Shown: piece after piece, positions 12,630 to 24,567 of the stretch
How the letters are laid out: each line of letters begins with the position of its first letter
Numbering within the stretch: the first letter of the stretch is position 1
Origin: Paramecium sonneborni
Taxonomy: Eukaryota > Ciliophora > Oligohymenophorea > Peniculida > Parameciidae
NCBI GenBank assembly: GCA_905182985.1
Contig: CAJJDN010000067.1
Coordinates: 87,997 to 151,996, forward strand
Direction of reading: 5' to 3'
Length of the DNA: 64,000 nt
Position numbers and translations under genes: made by a program
Notes under the pieces: model-generated
Databases searched by the model: none
What the model was told of the DNA's origin: nothing
Seen by the model: only the letters and a program-made list of their open reading frames with translations

Positions 12630-12953
12630 TCATTATTAATATTTTAATAAAATTTAAAGCTTCTAATATGCCTTTTCTTATAAAGGATGAATATTCTTTT
12701 TTCCAAATTTCAAATGAACAATAAAATATAATAATGTCTAATCTGAAATATCCTATTATTTTCTTAACCAATCATCTGGTATTAAGAGCATTCTATAAAT
12801 TGATCTAATTAATTTATAAAATTCCACTTTGTTTGGATGAAAACCTATATATCTTGAAGTGAAAAATTCAGCTCTTTAAAAAATAAAAAATAGAAGCGCA
12901 TTCAAATTTATTGATTTCTTTATTGAAGTTCTCATTGCTAAAGTTTTGTTCAT
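12630..12953 (-). CDS. Small unknown basic protein
   Basis: A single exon of 108 codons on the minus strand; an in-frame TGA lies 10 bases upstream of the ATG at 12953-12951, so the start is well placed. The 107-residue product is basic with an N-terminal hydrophobic/basic stretch (NLNALLFFIFQRAEFF) and a segment KVEFYKLIRSIYRMLLIPDD. The N-terminus could be a mitochondrial presequence, and the IYR segment faintly recalls LYR-motif proteins, but neither is secure. Confidence 0.55.
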
Positions 12954-13168
12954 TTAAATTATTCATTATAGTTTGATTGATGCTCACATTTAAATATAAA
13001 AATTATAAAAGAATTATAAATTCTTTCTTTTGTTTGAATTATTTAATATTATATAAACAAAGTCATGATCAATTTTATATTAATTTTAAAAGTATTCGTA
13101 TAAAATAATGTAAAATTTAAATATTTGAATAATTATAATAAAATCTTTCTGATAATGATTAAATTAAA

Positions 13169-14593
13169 TCAATAATCAGACATTAAATTTTGTCTATCTT
13201 TAAGATTAAATTATGCCTTGCCTTTCTCTTTCATTTCTTTAGCACATTTAATCTTCTATTTAACTTCAGCAACAGCTTTCTTCATTCCATTTTCTTCAAA
13301 TGTTTTTAAACTTTTCTAGAAATAATTCAAAGCATCTCTAAATTCTTAGACTAACAATAAGATAGTTCCTTTAAAAAATGAATATAAAAATTACCAATAA
13401 TCTTTTATGTTTTAGCTACTTAGACACTTCCTTCTCCATATACTTTAACTTCTAAATCTTCAGTTTCATAAAGTTCAGCTAAGGCATCTTAATGTTTTTC
13501 TTATTTTAATTAAATGATGGCTATTTATCTTTTAATTTTGATAACCTTTTTATCTGAAGTTGTATACAATTCAATATAGATTTACTTAACTTTAGATAGA
13601 GATGCAATTTATTCATCAATTTGTTGAATTTTTTCGTAATATGTAGATAATTATTAATATAATTCAGCAACATATTCAGTTTTCTGATAATTAATTTCAA
13701 TAAGCATATCAATAGCACTTGATAAACATTAGATAGCATCTTTCCAACTTTCTTAACAAGCATAAATTTTAGATTTTTCAATATATGAGATAGCACTCTA
13801 TTCAGATTTATATCCATATTTAGCCTCAGTAATAGCAAATACTTTAGTAATACAATCTTCACTTTAATCAAAATCTTTCATTTTTCTACACAATTTATTA
13901 AATAGTATTACGTATGACAATTAGACATTAATGTTAATGTTTAAATTGAATGTTCAGTTTCATCACCATAAATTTAACATTATGTTTCATAAGCCTTCTT
14001 CAACAAATCTAAAGATTCTTCATAACTATTTATTTCTAAATAACATTTTCCAAGTAAGGTTAATATGATTGCATTAAAACTTTTACTTTCTGATTCTTCA
14101 TTAAATAATTTAGCATTCTTTTTTAATGCTAAAGTTAAATGATCAATAGCTTATTCATAACATTTATAATTAAGATATGCTTCACCTATATTTGTATGTG
14201 CTTTAACTAATTTAAATTATCCTTTACCATGAGTAAATACAAGTATCTAATTAATCTATTTTTAATTACTTTTGCTAATGCTAATTAATGCATTCTTATA
14301 TTTAAAATTTACTCTTCACTTTTATCTTTAGAATACTCATCTAACATTTTAAGTTTTTCTTCTAAATCTTCAGATATTTTATCTGCAATTTATCTCTATT
14401 AATCACCAGAATAATTCCCATAGTTTTAATCTTATTAATTCTTGTCTTTTTATGCTTATAATAATGACATTTAAATCTTACAACTATCAAATTATTGAGC
14501 ATCCATTTAATCAATTTAGTTAAATTGATCATAATCTTCATCGTTCTAATCTTCTTAAAAGTTTCCTTCTCCATCTTCATATTCATCCTACAT
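13169..14593 (-). CDS. Tetratricopeptide-repeat (TPR) protein
   Basis: A 449-residue protein read from ATG 14593 down to TGA 13171-13169, with introns at 14247-14269, 13886-13911 and 13369-13394; exons sum to exactly 450 codons. The first about 90 residues are very acidic and Q-rich (MQDEYEDGEGNFQEDQND). The rest is a chain of TPR helices, for example KAHTNIGEAYLNYKCYEQAI, NAIILTLLGKCYLEINSYEE and FRDALNYFQKSLKTFEENG. It is probably a protein-protein adaptor in the cytoplasm or cilia; its partner is unknown. Kinesin-light-chain-like TPR arrays look similar, but no specific match can be claimed. Confidence 0.88.
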
Positions 14594-15186
14594 TATATTT
14601 AATCTGATTATGATTAATAATTCAAAAATACAAAACAATTTAATCAACAGTACTTTTTAATATAATTTATTACAACCCAAATAAAGAATACTTTGTATGA
14701 TTATCTATATATATAATTATTATTTTATAAATATATTCATATATTTATTAATAATCCTTTATGATTATTTTATTCATTTAATCTCTTACAATATCATTCC
14801 AAAATTTATCACTCTCATTTTATTAATTTATTTATACTAAAATATTCTTCAATTATATCACATAATTTAAACCTTCTAATTTACAGTCTAATTAAATTAA
14901 TCAGACTCTTATGAACTTAATTTCAATGAACTAAAATTAATAAATGATTTCTCAAAAATTCATTAAAATAATTATTTGATAACTATGCCTTCATAGAATT
15001 TTAAGTACTTATCAATCATTAGTTTAACTTACCTATTTATTATCAATTTAATTTCAATTTTTTAGTGCTATTTTTATCACTATTTTACTTTCTCTCTTAT
15101 GAATTCAGATATTTGTGAAATCTCAACTTTCTTCCCCTAAATAATCACATTTCTCTTTACATATAGTTATTCTATCAATCAATTCT
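14594..15186. other. No clear gene; possible relic fragments
   Basis: No complete gene model fits. On the minus strand short protein-like pieces occur in different frames (FEELIDRITICKEKCDYLGEE, then ISQISEFIREKVK), which may be an unresolved 3' extension of the gene to the right or a decayed copy. The left part near 14594 must contain the 5' flank of the TPR gene. Confidence 0.35.
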
Positions 15187-15630
15187 TCAAATTAATAAAA
15201 TGTATGTCCATTCGCTTATCAATACAATTTAATTTTTGATTTTTGTTTAAATGATCTCCTCAATTACTTTATCTCTGTATATATATATGCCTCTTATATT
15301 TTCTTACAAATGATTTTCTAACTAATTGATATAATTTCCCAATAATCTTTTCATTTTCAGTTTTACTATTAATGTTCCTACTATTTTTAAATATAAATTT
15401 TAAAGAAGGTTATCTTCATAAACTATAAAAAAGTCTTGTTTTCACATTAAAGATTTTAATGGCCTTTAGCTACTTTACTCAAGTACTCACATATTGATTC
15501 AAATATCTAATTTATCTAACAGAAACATCCATCAAACATTATTAAATAAATTAATTTTAATGACGACATATAAGGTCCTGAATCCTTTGTTAAACTTATA
15601 ATCAATCAATTCCTCATTACTCCTACTCAT
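15187..15630 (-). CDS. Putative small protein, 3' end uncertain
   Basis: From ATG 15630 on the minus strand, two introns (15516-15537, 22 nt; about 23 nt near 15422-15444) give a continuous 132-residue frame ending at TGA 15189-15187. It starts MSRSNEELIDYKFNKGF and contains FESICEYLSKVAKGHQN and RLLGNYINQLENHLQEN. Coding-like sequence continues beyond this stop in another frame, so either a further intron is missed or the gene is decaying. No family recognised. Confidence 0.4.
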
Positions 15631-15702
15631 CTATTAAAACTGTTTTTTTTGTAAATATAGTATAATCAATAATTAATTTAAAGCATCAGATTTGAAACAC
15701 AT

Positions 15703-16032
15703 ATGAGCAATGTACCTTAGCAAATGATTCTAATACAAAAAATTATAAAAACAAAGGGTGATCAAGAAGATTTGATTTTACCAGATTCTGATTAAGAGGT
15801 TTAATCTCCAATTACAAAAAATAACAACGAAAATAGAGACAATGAATCAAGATTTAGATTAAAAATGAAACAACTTAGATTCAGCACATAAAACTAAATC
15901 TATTATTTCTCATAGAATGGAATCTCCTCTCCTAATCAATCTCCTGCTCTTTCTCCAAAATATTCTTGCAGTCCTATCTAATCTATTCTCAAACCGAAAA
16001 GTTGTTCCCACTTTGGACAAACAAAGAAATGA
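15703..16032 (+). CDS. Small Ser/Pro-rich protein of unknown function
   Basis: A single exon of 110 codons from ATG 15703 to TGA 16030-16032. The 109-residue product has an acidic segment (DQEDLILPDSDQE) and a Ser-Pro-rich C-terminus (SSPNQSPALSPKYS) with several possible proline-directed phosphorylation sites, ending in a basic KSCSHFGQTKK. No domain is recognised. It lies divergently about 70 bp from the start of the minus-strand gene at 15630. Confidence 0.6.
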
Positions 16033-16246
16033 TTTTGATACAATTTTGCTTATTATATAAAACTTAGTTTATTAGTTTAGAAATGTTATAATAAAGAATT
16101 ATTAATTATATAAACATTAATTAATATCTTGCTATTGATAATTAACAAAATATTAATTAAAAAAATATTGGATAGATGCACTTTAAAAATTCTAATAATT
16201 TTGATTTTAATTAATTAGTAAAATTATCAATATGTATATTAATTTA

Positions 16247-18002
16247 TCAGCTCTATGATTTTTTTATTAATTTTCTATTTTTTGAAATAGTAAATTATTC
16301 ATGATTACTTTATATATCATCTTCATCTGACTAATATAATACATTATGAATTTAATACCATTTGTGAATTCTTCAGTTATATAAATAAGGATGATGTTTA
16401 TAATTCTTATCGGTATTAATTCTTATTATTTATTACTATATTTTACTTATCTCATTGCCAATATACATGATCCTAATTAGATTGGTGATAAACATTCTTT
16501 CAATTATTCCCACATTTAATCTACTTTCAACGCTTCACTCTAAATTAATTTTAATTATTCTTTTATTTTATGAATTGAACTATTGTTAATAATTATTAAT
16601 TTATTACTCTGATATATTATTTCTAACACTTTATAATTTAGCTTTCATTTTTTTTACTTTCACTATTTACTCAGGCTTGATATCTGTCTTCTAAAAAGAA
16701 TCAACCATCCAATCAGAATAATCACTGGTATTGAATTCAAAAAATATATATACTTTGGTTATAAAGCAAAAAAATCCTTATTTTTTTCCAATGCATAAAT
16801 CAAGTATCTAGTTTGAATAGGTAGACAAACTTCTACCATTTAATCAAAATAGTTCCTTGCTGCATCATTTCTTTCTTAACTATTTGAATTTGTTCTATAT
16901 CTTAGAGCATCTAAAATCATCCCTATTTCTACATTATCTTTATTTTTTATTAAGTATGTTTCAAGTTTATCAAATAATAATTATTATTATTCTAAGAACA
17001 TTTAAAACTAATAATCCTAGAATAAATTACTTTTTCTTAAGATTTATTACAAATTTCAGTATACTTTTATTAATTTTGAATCTATTATTTTAATGAATCC
17101 ACTTCATTTTATAATTCCTAAGCTTTTACTTCCAATAATTCATAATAAATTTTCTTTCTTGCCCTAGAATTTCTTGCAGATTCTCTATTTTTAGCCAATT
17201 TTTATTATATTGGATCTTAATTAGGATCATTACTATTTTGCTAATTAAAATCTGATGACAAATCTGAATGATCTCTTTATAAATTAGGTGATTTTCTTTA
17301 TAATTTTTATTGGCTTTTTCTATAAGATGGATGATTAAAAATTACGATAGATGAGTGTGTGTTTAATTCTTGGATGATTGGATTAATTTCTATTATGTTT
17401 ATTCAACAAGTTATGTTATTTTATTTGTATAAATGCTCTTTGAAATATTAACATTAAAAAGATTTTTATTTTCTTCAATAATATTTGGATTGATCATCTA
17501 ATTAATTTCTGGTTTAAAATTTGTACTGATTTATTATGCAGATTCTATATTAATTATAGAACATTACATATTTTCATTTCAAAGTCATTAGATGACCTTT
17601 AACTATTATTTGGTATTAATTATGGATTATTTTCAACTTTTTATTGTTAATCAATATTCAATCTATCAATTCTAATTTCTTCAAATTGCATTTCAAAATC
17701 TCCACTGCTTCTAAAAAAGATTCCTTTTTAATTACTAGGTTCTTAATATTCATATATTTAAATTGGAGCAACAACTTCCTCTGAACCCACAGATGATCTG
17801 TATTAATCTGGTTATACTAAAAATGAAACAGGAACTTATGCAAAGCTGCCTCCACCATTATTTGATCCAATACTTTGTTTATCATGTGGAAGAATTCTAC
17901 CAAAACTTGCACCTAATCTAAAATTCAATATTATAGATATTACGCATCAAATTAACTTCCTTAAGAGATTCCACTTCTATTTCCTTAAAATATATCACTC
18001 AT
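16247..18002 (-). CDS. bZIP transcription factor
   Basis: Nine exons and eight introns of 23-29 nt; spliced length is exactly 516 codons (515 aa), ATG at 18002 and TGA at 16249-16247. The first about 235 residues are Q/N/S/G-rich. Around residues 240-290 lies a bZIP: basic region KNRESARNSRARKKIYY followed by leucine-spaced ELLEVKAQELQNEVDSLKQQ. The C-terminal domain is helical (NYFDQMVEVCLPIQTRYLI ... LSPIQLGSCILAMRQ). It should bind DNA as a dimer in the nucleus. The C-terminal helices faintly resemble the DOG1-type region found after bZIP in plant TGA factors; that is an inference. A short open frame on the other strand at 16857-17093 is a shadow. Confidence 0.9.
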
Positions 18003-18066
18003 TTTTCAATTATTTTATAAATATATATTATAATTTATTTCTTAGTCTACACTTTTAAACAATTAA

Positions 18067-18915
18067 ATGGATAATGTAAAAAGTGAACATATAAAATCTC
18101 AATGTCCTCTTTTAGTGTTTTAAGATACAAGTCCCAGATTAAAAGGACCTTTATATTATAAAAAACTTCACTTAAAATCAAATGAATTTCTTATAACAAA
18201 TGAAACCCAAAAACAATACATTGAAAAAACATGGAGAATTTAAATGAGACCATTGTTAATACCTGATTTAATGGGAAAGAGTCAAATATAAATTACAAAA
18301 TAAAAATACAGAAATAGATAAAAGAATCAAAGATCATAGAGTTGTGATGAAAAGATCCATGGTTTATATGGAAGTAAATGGCGTAGATTAGTTTGTTAAG
18401 GATTGTTCTATGTGAAATAGTTTAGACATAAATAAATAATATATCGATTTAAGATATATGTAAGAGCAGTTTAACTTGTTTTAACTTTCTTTAAATTAAA
18501 GAAATTGAGAACATAACACTAAAAGAATAGTAAGAGAATTTCCAAACCAAGAATATCAATAGCAAAATTAAGAAAACATTCAGGATAATCAACATTAATA
18601 TCACTTCCATAATTTTATTAAAATGATGCATTATAAATGTGGCATCGATTTTAAAATGAATCTAGATCTGAAATACATAGTCCATTTTATAAATCAATTT
18701 AGAAAACTCCTTCTCAAATCAATTTCGACAATTTTTTAAAACGACCAATATAATAATTTATAAGAAATAAGAATCTTTGTTCATTATCAGAACATAAATC
18801 AGCCTAACCAAGTAAGAGCACTTGTAAGACAGAATATAATTTAAAACGATTTGCCAGTATTTAAATACAGAACCGTAAACTATAAATGTCTCAAGCATAT
18901 TAGATTCTACATTGA
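18067..18915 (+). CDS. Basic protein of unknown function
   Basis: A single exon of 283 codons (282 aa), ATG 18067 to TGA 18913-18915. The protein is strongly basic and Q/S-rich (SKWRRLVCQG, RISKPRISIAKLRKHSG). No domain is recognised. It starts 64 bp from the start of the divergent bZIP gene, so the two share a very short 5' intergenic region. Its 3' end faces the kinase gene's 3' end 82 bp away. Confidence 0.7.
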
Positions 18916-18997
18916 TACTAGGATATATAAATTTGATAATACAAATGTGATACTTTCTTTTTTTATGATAATAATAATGTTAATTCACAAAATTGAT

Positions 18998-21201
18998 TCA
19001 TTTATTAGCAACTCTAATCCTGGATGAAAATATGATATTACACAATTTCTAAATTGTCATTTCTTTGTTGTTTTCATAGAGTTATTTTTATAACAAGATT
19101 TCATTGTTTATTTTTCTTTATTTAAACTAAATTTATAATTTATAAAGCATATCAGCTTTAGTTGGAGATATATTAGAAGGTCTACTTTAGATATTATTTT
19201 TTGGTGTGATAGAATTAGAGTAGAGTTATTTTAATTCTAATCTTTAACTTAGATTAATAATGGTTTGGATTTCAAGTTTATCATTGGATTTTTTTTTATT
19301 TTCAGATGATTATCTGGAACTGAATAAATTAGGAGTATGAAGAGTAGATCTTGAAATAGTATAAGGAGAAGTATTAGCAGTTCGAGCAGAGTTGAAATGA
19401 CAATTAGTACATTAAATTAGAGAACCTTATAATTATTATTATTTTTTAGGAGATGCTTTAAGTGTTGGCGATTAGCTTTTCCATTTTTTAATTTTTTATC
19501 TTTTCGAATCTTCTCGAAATATACGATCTATAAGTTTTTAATTGAAATCTGAATATTTTCGAACAGGATTTGTTTTTGGTATAGGTTATTGTTCTTGATT
19601 AGAATTTTGAATAGTTTCTTGGATAGAACGATTAGTACAATTATCTAGAAAAGAGGAAGGTGGTGATTATGGTTCATCTTATTTCTAATAGATAATAAAT
19701 GAGAGATACTTATTGATAACGATTAGAGAATTCATAAATGATAGGAATGGTTGAAACATTAGAAGGTGATTGAACAATAGTTGGTTTAAGCATAGTGAGT
19801 CCTGCTCTAAGTTAAATTTATTATTATTAATTTTTATTAGATGGTCCAGCCATAGTAATTTCTTTTTTAATAAATTTTTTAGGAATAACAGTTTTAGGAG
19901 TAAGTAAATTAGATGGAGATTAAGTAATAACTTTTTACATCCAAGGATGTCTAATAATTTAATATGCTGAATATCTAAGTGTAGGATCAGGATTAAGCAT
20001 ATTATTTAATAGATCCTTATATTCTTTACTGAGAATAAGAGTTGGGGGATATGAATAATTACACTTTAAGATATTGTCAATAGTCTAATCATCATTTTTA
20101 TTAGTGAATGGTAGATTACCACACACTAATGCATATAAGATTACACCTAGAGACCATATATCAATAGATGGCTTAATCTCAAGAGTTGAACCACTTATCA
20201 ATTCTGGTGGCATATAACTTAATGATCCTCTATCTACTTTATCAATTGTGAAATTAGTTGAAACAGTTGCTATACCAAAATCAATTATTTTAATAACTTT
20301 GTCAACCTTTGATGTCAACAGTATATTTTCTAGTTTCAAATCTCTATGTATTAATCTTTTATCATGACAATATCGAATAGCTTCTGCAATCTATCTAAAA
20401 ATGATTCTAGCCTCTGATTCCGACAGTACTCCCTTCTCTAATATTATATTAGGTCATTACCTTATAAATATTCCACTAAATCTCCTCCTTATAAAAACTC
20501 CATTATCAAAACAACTTACATATTCGGAAGAGTATAACAATTTAATATTCTCACTATATTATTATGTCTAAGGTTCTTCATTACTTCTGCCTCTCTAAAT
20601 ACTAAATCTATATCCTCTGCATTCCATAATTTACCAGAATCAATTAACTTTATTGCTACCTACTCACCTGTTATCTTATGTCTACCTAACATAACCTTTC
20701 CAAATCCACCCTCTCCTAATACTCTCATTATCTAATATACACTAATCTAACAATATGCATCAAATTCTATGCCTAACCATTTTATTTTATATTCATACTA
20801 TCAGACACATAAAGTAATGTTCCATCCTTTATATATGGTAAATCCTCCTCAAATATCTCTATTCCCTATTGAGTATATACTCTCAACCATGCTATTCTCA
20901 TCTTAAAATGCTTCTCTATTTTCCTCTTTATCTCTTACATTCTTATCTGACCCTTTCATCAATTACATCACACTCATACTTTGAAGAACCTATATTTTAT
21001 TATTTCTGCATCTGCCTATCCATTTAATGTCAACAATATATGTCCCTTCTTATCTCCTTCCAACGATTCATTTACTTCAAAGTCCATTAATTAATTTAAT
21101 GCATGATATCTAACTCGATATATTTATCTCACAAACATCTAATCAAACTAATCCGAAACAAAATTGCCAATCAATACATTTTCATAGACAATACAAATCA
21201 T
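18998..21201 (-). CDS. Ser/Thr protein kinase with ubiquitin-like N-terminus
   Basis: A 700-residue protein with introns at 20953-20979, 20773-20798, 20438-20460 and 19685-19709; exons sum to 701 codons. An in-frame TGA precedes the ATG at 21201-21199. The first about 120 residues (GHILLTLNGQADAEIIKYRF ... DGTLLYVSD) look like a ubiquitin-like or doublecortin-like fold. The kinase domain has LGEGGFGKV, VAIKLI, HRDLKLENIL, DFG, SLSYMPPEL and DIWSLGVILYALVCG, typical of the CAMK/SNF1-related group, so it should be active. The C-terminal about 300 residues are S/P/Q-rich and probably regulatory. Confidence 0.92.
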
Positions 21202-21299
21202 AATTCAACAATTAAAATATTTTGACAAACTCCATTAATACCAATAAAATCATTTCATTACAACACATTTTATTATAAATCAACTAGATCAAACAATTA

Positions 21300-21777
21300 A
21301 ATAAGAAAATCATTAAAAACCTCCGACCAGAAGAAGCTGAAGTCATTATCAAATATTATTTTGAAGATCTTATCAATTTCAAATTTATATTGAAATCTAA
21401 TTAGTTAATTAAAATGACTAAAATCTAATAATTAGCTATACCTATTGTTGACACTTGAAATTAATCCTATCCAGATTAATACTTGTATAAAATCTGAAAC
21501 AGACTCAAGCAATAACATTTGTTTACATAATATTGAAGAATTAAATTTAATGATTGTACCAATTAAATCTCATCTGATGAATGAAACTAAAATCACAAGA
21601 GAAAAATAACATATATTTTAATTTTTTATCCAATAAGATAACTCTCATTATGATTGTGTTGATGTTGAAAATGTCTAAGAAAGTAATTGGTGCATTAATT
21701 AGTCATTTTAATAAAATAAATAACAAAAAGCAAAAGAATCAAGAGTCTGCTCCACAAAACATACATAATAAGTCTGA
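21300..21777 (+). CDS. Small protein, start unresolved, antisense to EF-hand 3' end
   Basis: From ATG 21414 a 28-nt intron at 21447-21474 joins two exons into 112 codons ending at TGA 21775-21777. The text reads as protein (INTCIKSETDSSNNICL, NSHYDCVDVENVQESN). The same frame also reads well upstream (NLRPEEAEVIIKYYFEDLIN), so the true start may lie further left, but no ATG is present there. The last 39 bases overlap the 3' end of the EF-hand gene on the other strand. The 3' half (from 21559) is repeated at 22714-22932 by the assembly duplication. Function unknown. Confidence 0.45.
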
Positions 21778-22712
21778 ATTAGGATGTCCTTAATTTATTA
21801 CTTCTTTTAGCTAATTAAATTGAATTTCTTATTGATAATCTACTCCAACAGAATCAAAAATAATTTTGGAGAAAAATTATGACATTTCATCCAAAAATTC
21901 TCTATTTCCATTTTTAATGAACTTCTATAATGTTTATTAACTCAATCTAACAACTTCTTAATAAGATAGTTAGCCATCCTTATTTGAATCTGCTATTTTA
22001 ATAAATAAATCAATCCTTTGATCTCTTGTTTTAGCTTATACTGAACTCATTAAATATAAAAATTATCCCCAATCTAAAAAACCTGAACAACGACTATCTA
22101 TTATATCAAATATTCCCCTTGCCATATTTTCTGCTTAATCCTAAATAGTTTCAATTCCATTTCTATAGACTTCATAAGTAATTCCTTCAACTTATAATTA
22201 TTTACTTTTTATTTTCATATATCCTGAAATAAGATGCAATACTTTATAAAGTGAAAAAAAAGCATAAAGCTAACTTCTATTTAATCTATATTTAGCTTAT
22301 AAAGAAGGTATATTTAGATGTAATAAGGGTGGTATTTTGTGTAACATTTTCTTTTCTTAAGGAACATAAGCTTTTGGTGTTTAAGTATCTGCTGGATATT
22401 ACTTTCCTAATATCTTAGTTAATTTTGTGCTAATTAGACTTGAAGTAGATATTTATTTCATTTCAAGAGCTCTACTTTTTGGTGTTGGATAAAGAACGTT
22501 TTCATAAAATCGAATTATCTTTTCAATTTCTTCATTTTCTTTTGATAAATTTGATTTTAATTTATTAATGAAATTATCTAACTCATCTTAACATTTTTAC
22601 ATATTATCGATAAAATACTATTCTTGTTCAGTTAAATAATGTCTAGAAGTAGAATTAGGAGCATTAGTTTTATTATACGATAAATTTGATGCTTTGTTTT
22701 AAGAACTGAATG
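21559..22712. repeat. Assembly-duplicated segment 1, copy 1
   Basis: This 1154-bp stretch is repeated directly at 22714-23867, separated by a single N. The two copies look identical throughout, including their open frames. It carries the 3' end of the EF-hand gene (minus strand, stop at 21741-21739) cut off at the N. The most economical reading is two contigs whose overlap was never merged. Confidence 0.92.
21739..22712 (-). CDS. EF-hand protein, truncated duplicate copy
   Basis: This is the 3' portion of the EF-hand gene described at 22894-24510, repeated with the same stop and codons but cut at the N at 22713. It should not be counted as a separate gene. Confidence 0.8.
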
Positions 22713-22713
22713 N
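22713..22713. other. Assembly gap (single N)
   Basis: A lone unknown base between two copies of the same 1154-bp sequence; a scaffold join. Confidence 0.95.
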
Positions 22714-23867
22714 CCAATTAAATCTCATCTGATGAATGAAACTAAAATCACAAGAGAAAAATAACATATATTTTAATTTTTTATCCAATAAGATAACTCT
22801 CATTATGATTGTGTTGATGTTGAAAATGTCTAAGAAAGTAATTGGTGCATTAATTAGTCATTTTAATAAAATAAATAACAAAAAGCAAAAGAATCAAGAG
22901 TCTGCTCCACAAAACATACATAATAAGTCTGAATTAGGATGTCCTTAATTTATTACTTCTTTTAGCTAATTAAATTGAATTTCTTATTGATAATCTACTC
23001 CAACAGAATCAAAAATAATTTTGGAGAAAAATTATGACATTTCATCCAAAAATTCTCTATTTCCATTTTTAATGAACTTCTATAATGTTTATTAACTCAA
23101 TCTAACAACTTCTTAATAAGATAGTTAGCCATCCTTATTTGAATCTGCTATTTTAATAAATAAATCAATCCTTTGATCTCTTGTTTTAGCTTATACTGAA
23201 CTCATTAAATATAAAAATTATCCCCAATCTAAAAAACCTGAACAACGACTATCTATTATATCAAATATTCCCCTTGCCATATTTTCTGCTTAATCCTAAA
23301 TAGTTTCAATTCCATTTCTATAGACTTCATAAGTAATTCCTTCAACTTATAATTATTTACTTTTTATTTTCATATATCCTGAAATAAGATGCAATACTTT
23401 ATAAAGTGAAAAAAAAGCATAAAGCTAACTTCTATTTAATCTATATTTAGCTTATAAAGAAGGTATATTTAGATGTAATAAGGGTGGTATTTTGTGTAAC
23501 ATTTTCTTTTCTTAAGGAACATAAGCTTTTGGTGTTTAAGTATCTGCTGGATATTACTTTCCTAATATCTTAGTTAATTTTGTGCTAATTAGACTTGAAG
23601 TAGATATTTATTTCATTTCAAGAGCTCTACTTTTTGGTGTTGGATAAAGAACGTTTTCATAAAATCGAATTATCTTTTCAATTTCTTCATTTTCTTTTGA
23701 TAAATTTGATTTTAATTTATTAATGAAATTATCTAACTCATCTTAACATTTTTACATATTATCGATAAAATACTATTCTTGTTCAGTTAAATAATGTCTA
23801 GAAGTAGAATTAGGAGCATTAGTTTTATTATACGATAAATTTGATGCTTTGTTTTAAGAACTGAATG
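22714..23867. repeat. Assembly-duplicated segment 1, copy 2
   Basis: Second copy of 21559-22712, offset 1155. This copy is continuous with the 5' part of the EF-hand gene to the right, so it is the one that gives the intact reading frame. Confidence 0.92.
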
Positions 23868-24510
23868 ATTAATGAGTTGTTTTAAATTTACAATTAGTTA
23901 TTATAAACGGATCTGAATTTTGGCGACTTGTCATTTTAAAATTATCATAAACATTTTCTAAATCTTATATTCCTTTCTATAGTATTCGAGATCTAAAACT
24001 ACTCTACGGAATTAAGTGATCATAAGGATTATTATTTGTAATTTGTTAATTTGAATTTGTTATGGAAGGTTTTCTTGATTTATCATCAGATAAATTATTG
24101 CTTATAATACTTGTGTCCATTTGAATTATTTAATATAAAAGTTTCTCATATTTCTTATCATATAACCAATGATTATTATCTTTTGTACTAACAAGATAGG
24201 TTTCAATAGATTGATCATACATGGTAATCTAATTACCATTTAAATCATAAAAATAATATTTAGGATTTTTAAGTTAATTTAAATCAGAATATTGATTTAA
24301 CTCTTTTTCCATCAATTTTTCAATCTTAATTTATTTTCCTTGAGTGTAAAAATAATTTACTTTCTTGCAATTAATAGTGTAATGATTTGAAACATCATCA
24401 ACAAACACTATTTTGAGTGCAATCAATTTAGATATGGAAGCAATTGGTTAACATAATTTTAAGAGAGGATTTCTGATCTTAATATTGGAATTACCTATTA
24501 ATCTTGCCAT
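22894..24510 (-). CDS. EF-hand calcium-binding protein
   Basis: A single exon of 539 codons (538 aa), ATG at 24510 and TGA at 22896-22894, intact only when read through copy 2 of the duplicated segment. The N-terminal about 130 residues (LKIVFVDDVSNHYTINCKKV ... KNPKYYFYDLNGNQITMYDQ) resemble a small ubiquitin-like or similar fold. The middle is S/N/Q-rich with a coiled stretch. The C-terminal third contains one degenerate EF-hand (DIIDSRCSGFLDWGQF, about residue 416) and one canonical loop (DSNKDGQLSYQE, about 455), so it should sense calcium. The tail ends SDLLCMFCGADS. It starts 57 bp from the divergent THOC5-like gene. Confidence 0.88.
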
Positions 24511-24567
24511 TATTAATTAAAATAAAAAATGGAATAACAATTAAAAATCTAAAAATTGATTGATTAA

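Noticed and set aside
12860..12900. Frameshift in the small gene at 12.6-12.95 kb
   Set aside because: Position-based recounting gives one continuous 108-codon frame with an in-frame stop just upstream of the ATG.
21581..21793. Identical short ORFs at 21581-21793 and 22736-22948 as a repeated gene family
   Set aside because: They are the wrong frame of a sequence doubled by the assembly artefact; both copies are the same locus.
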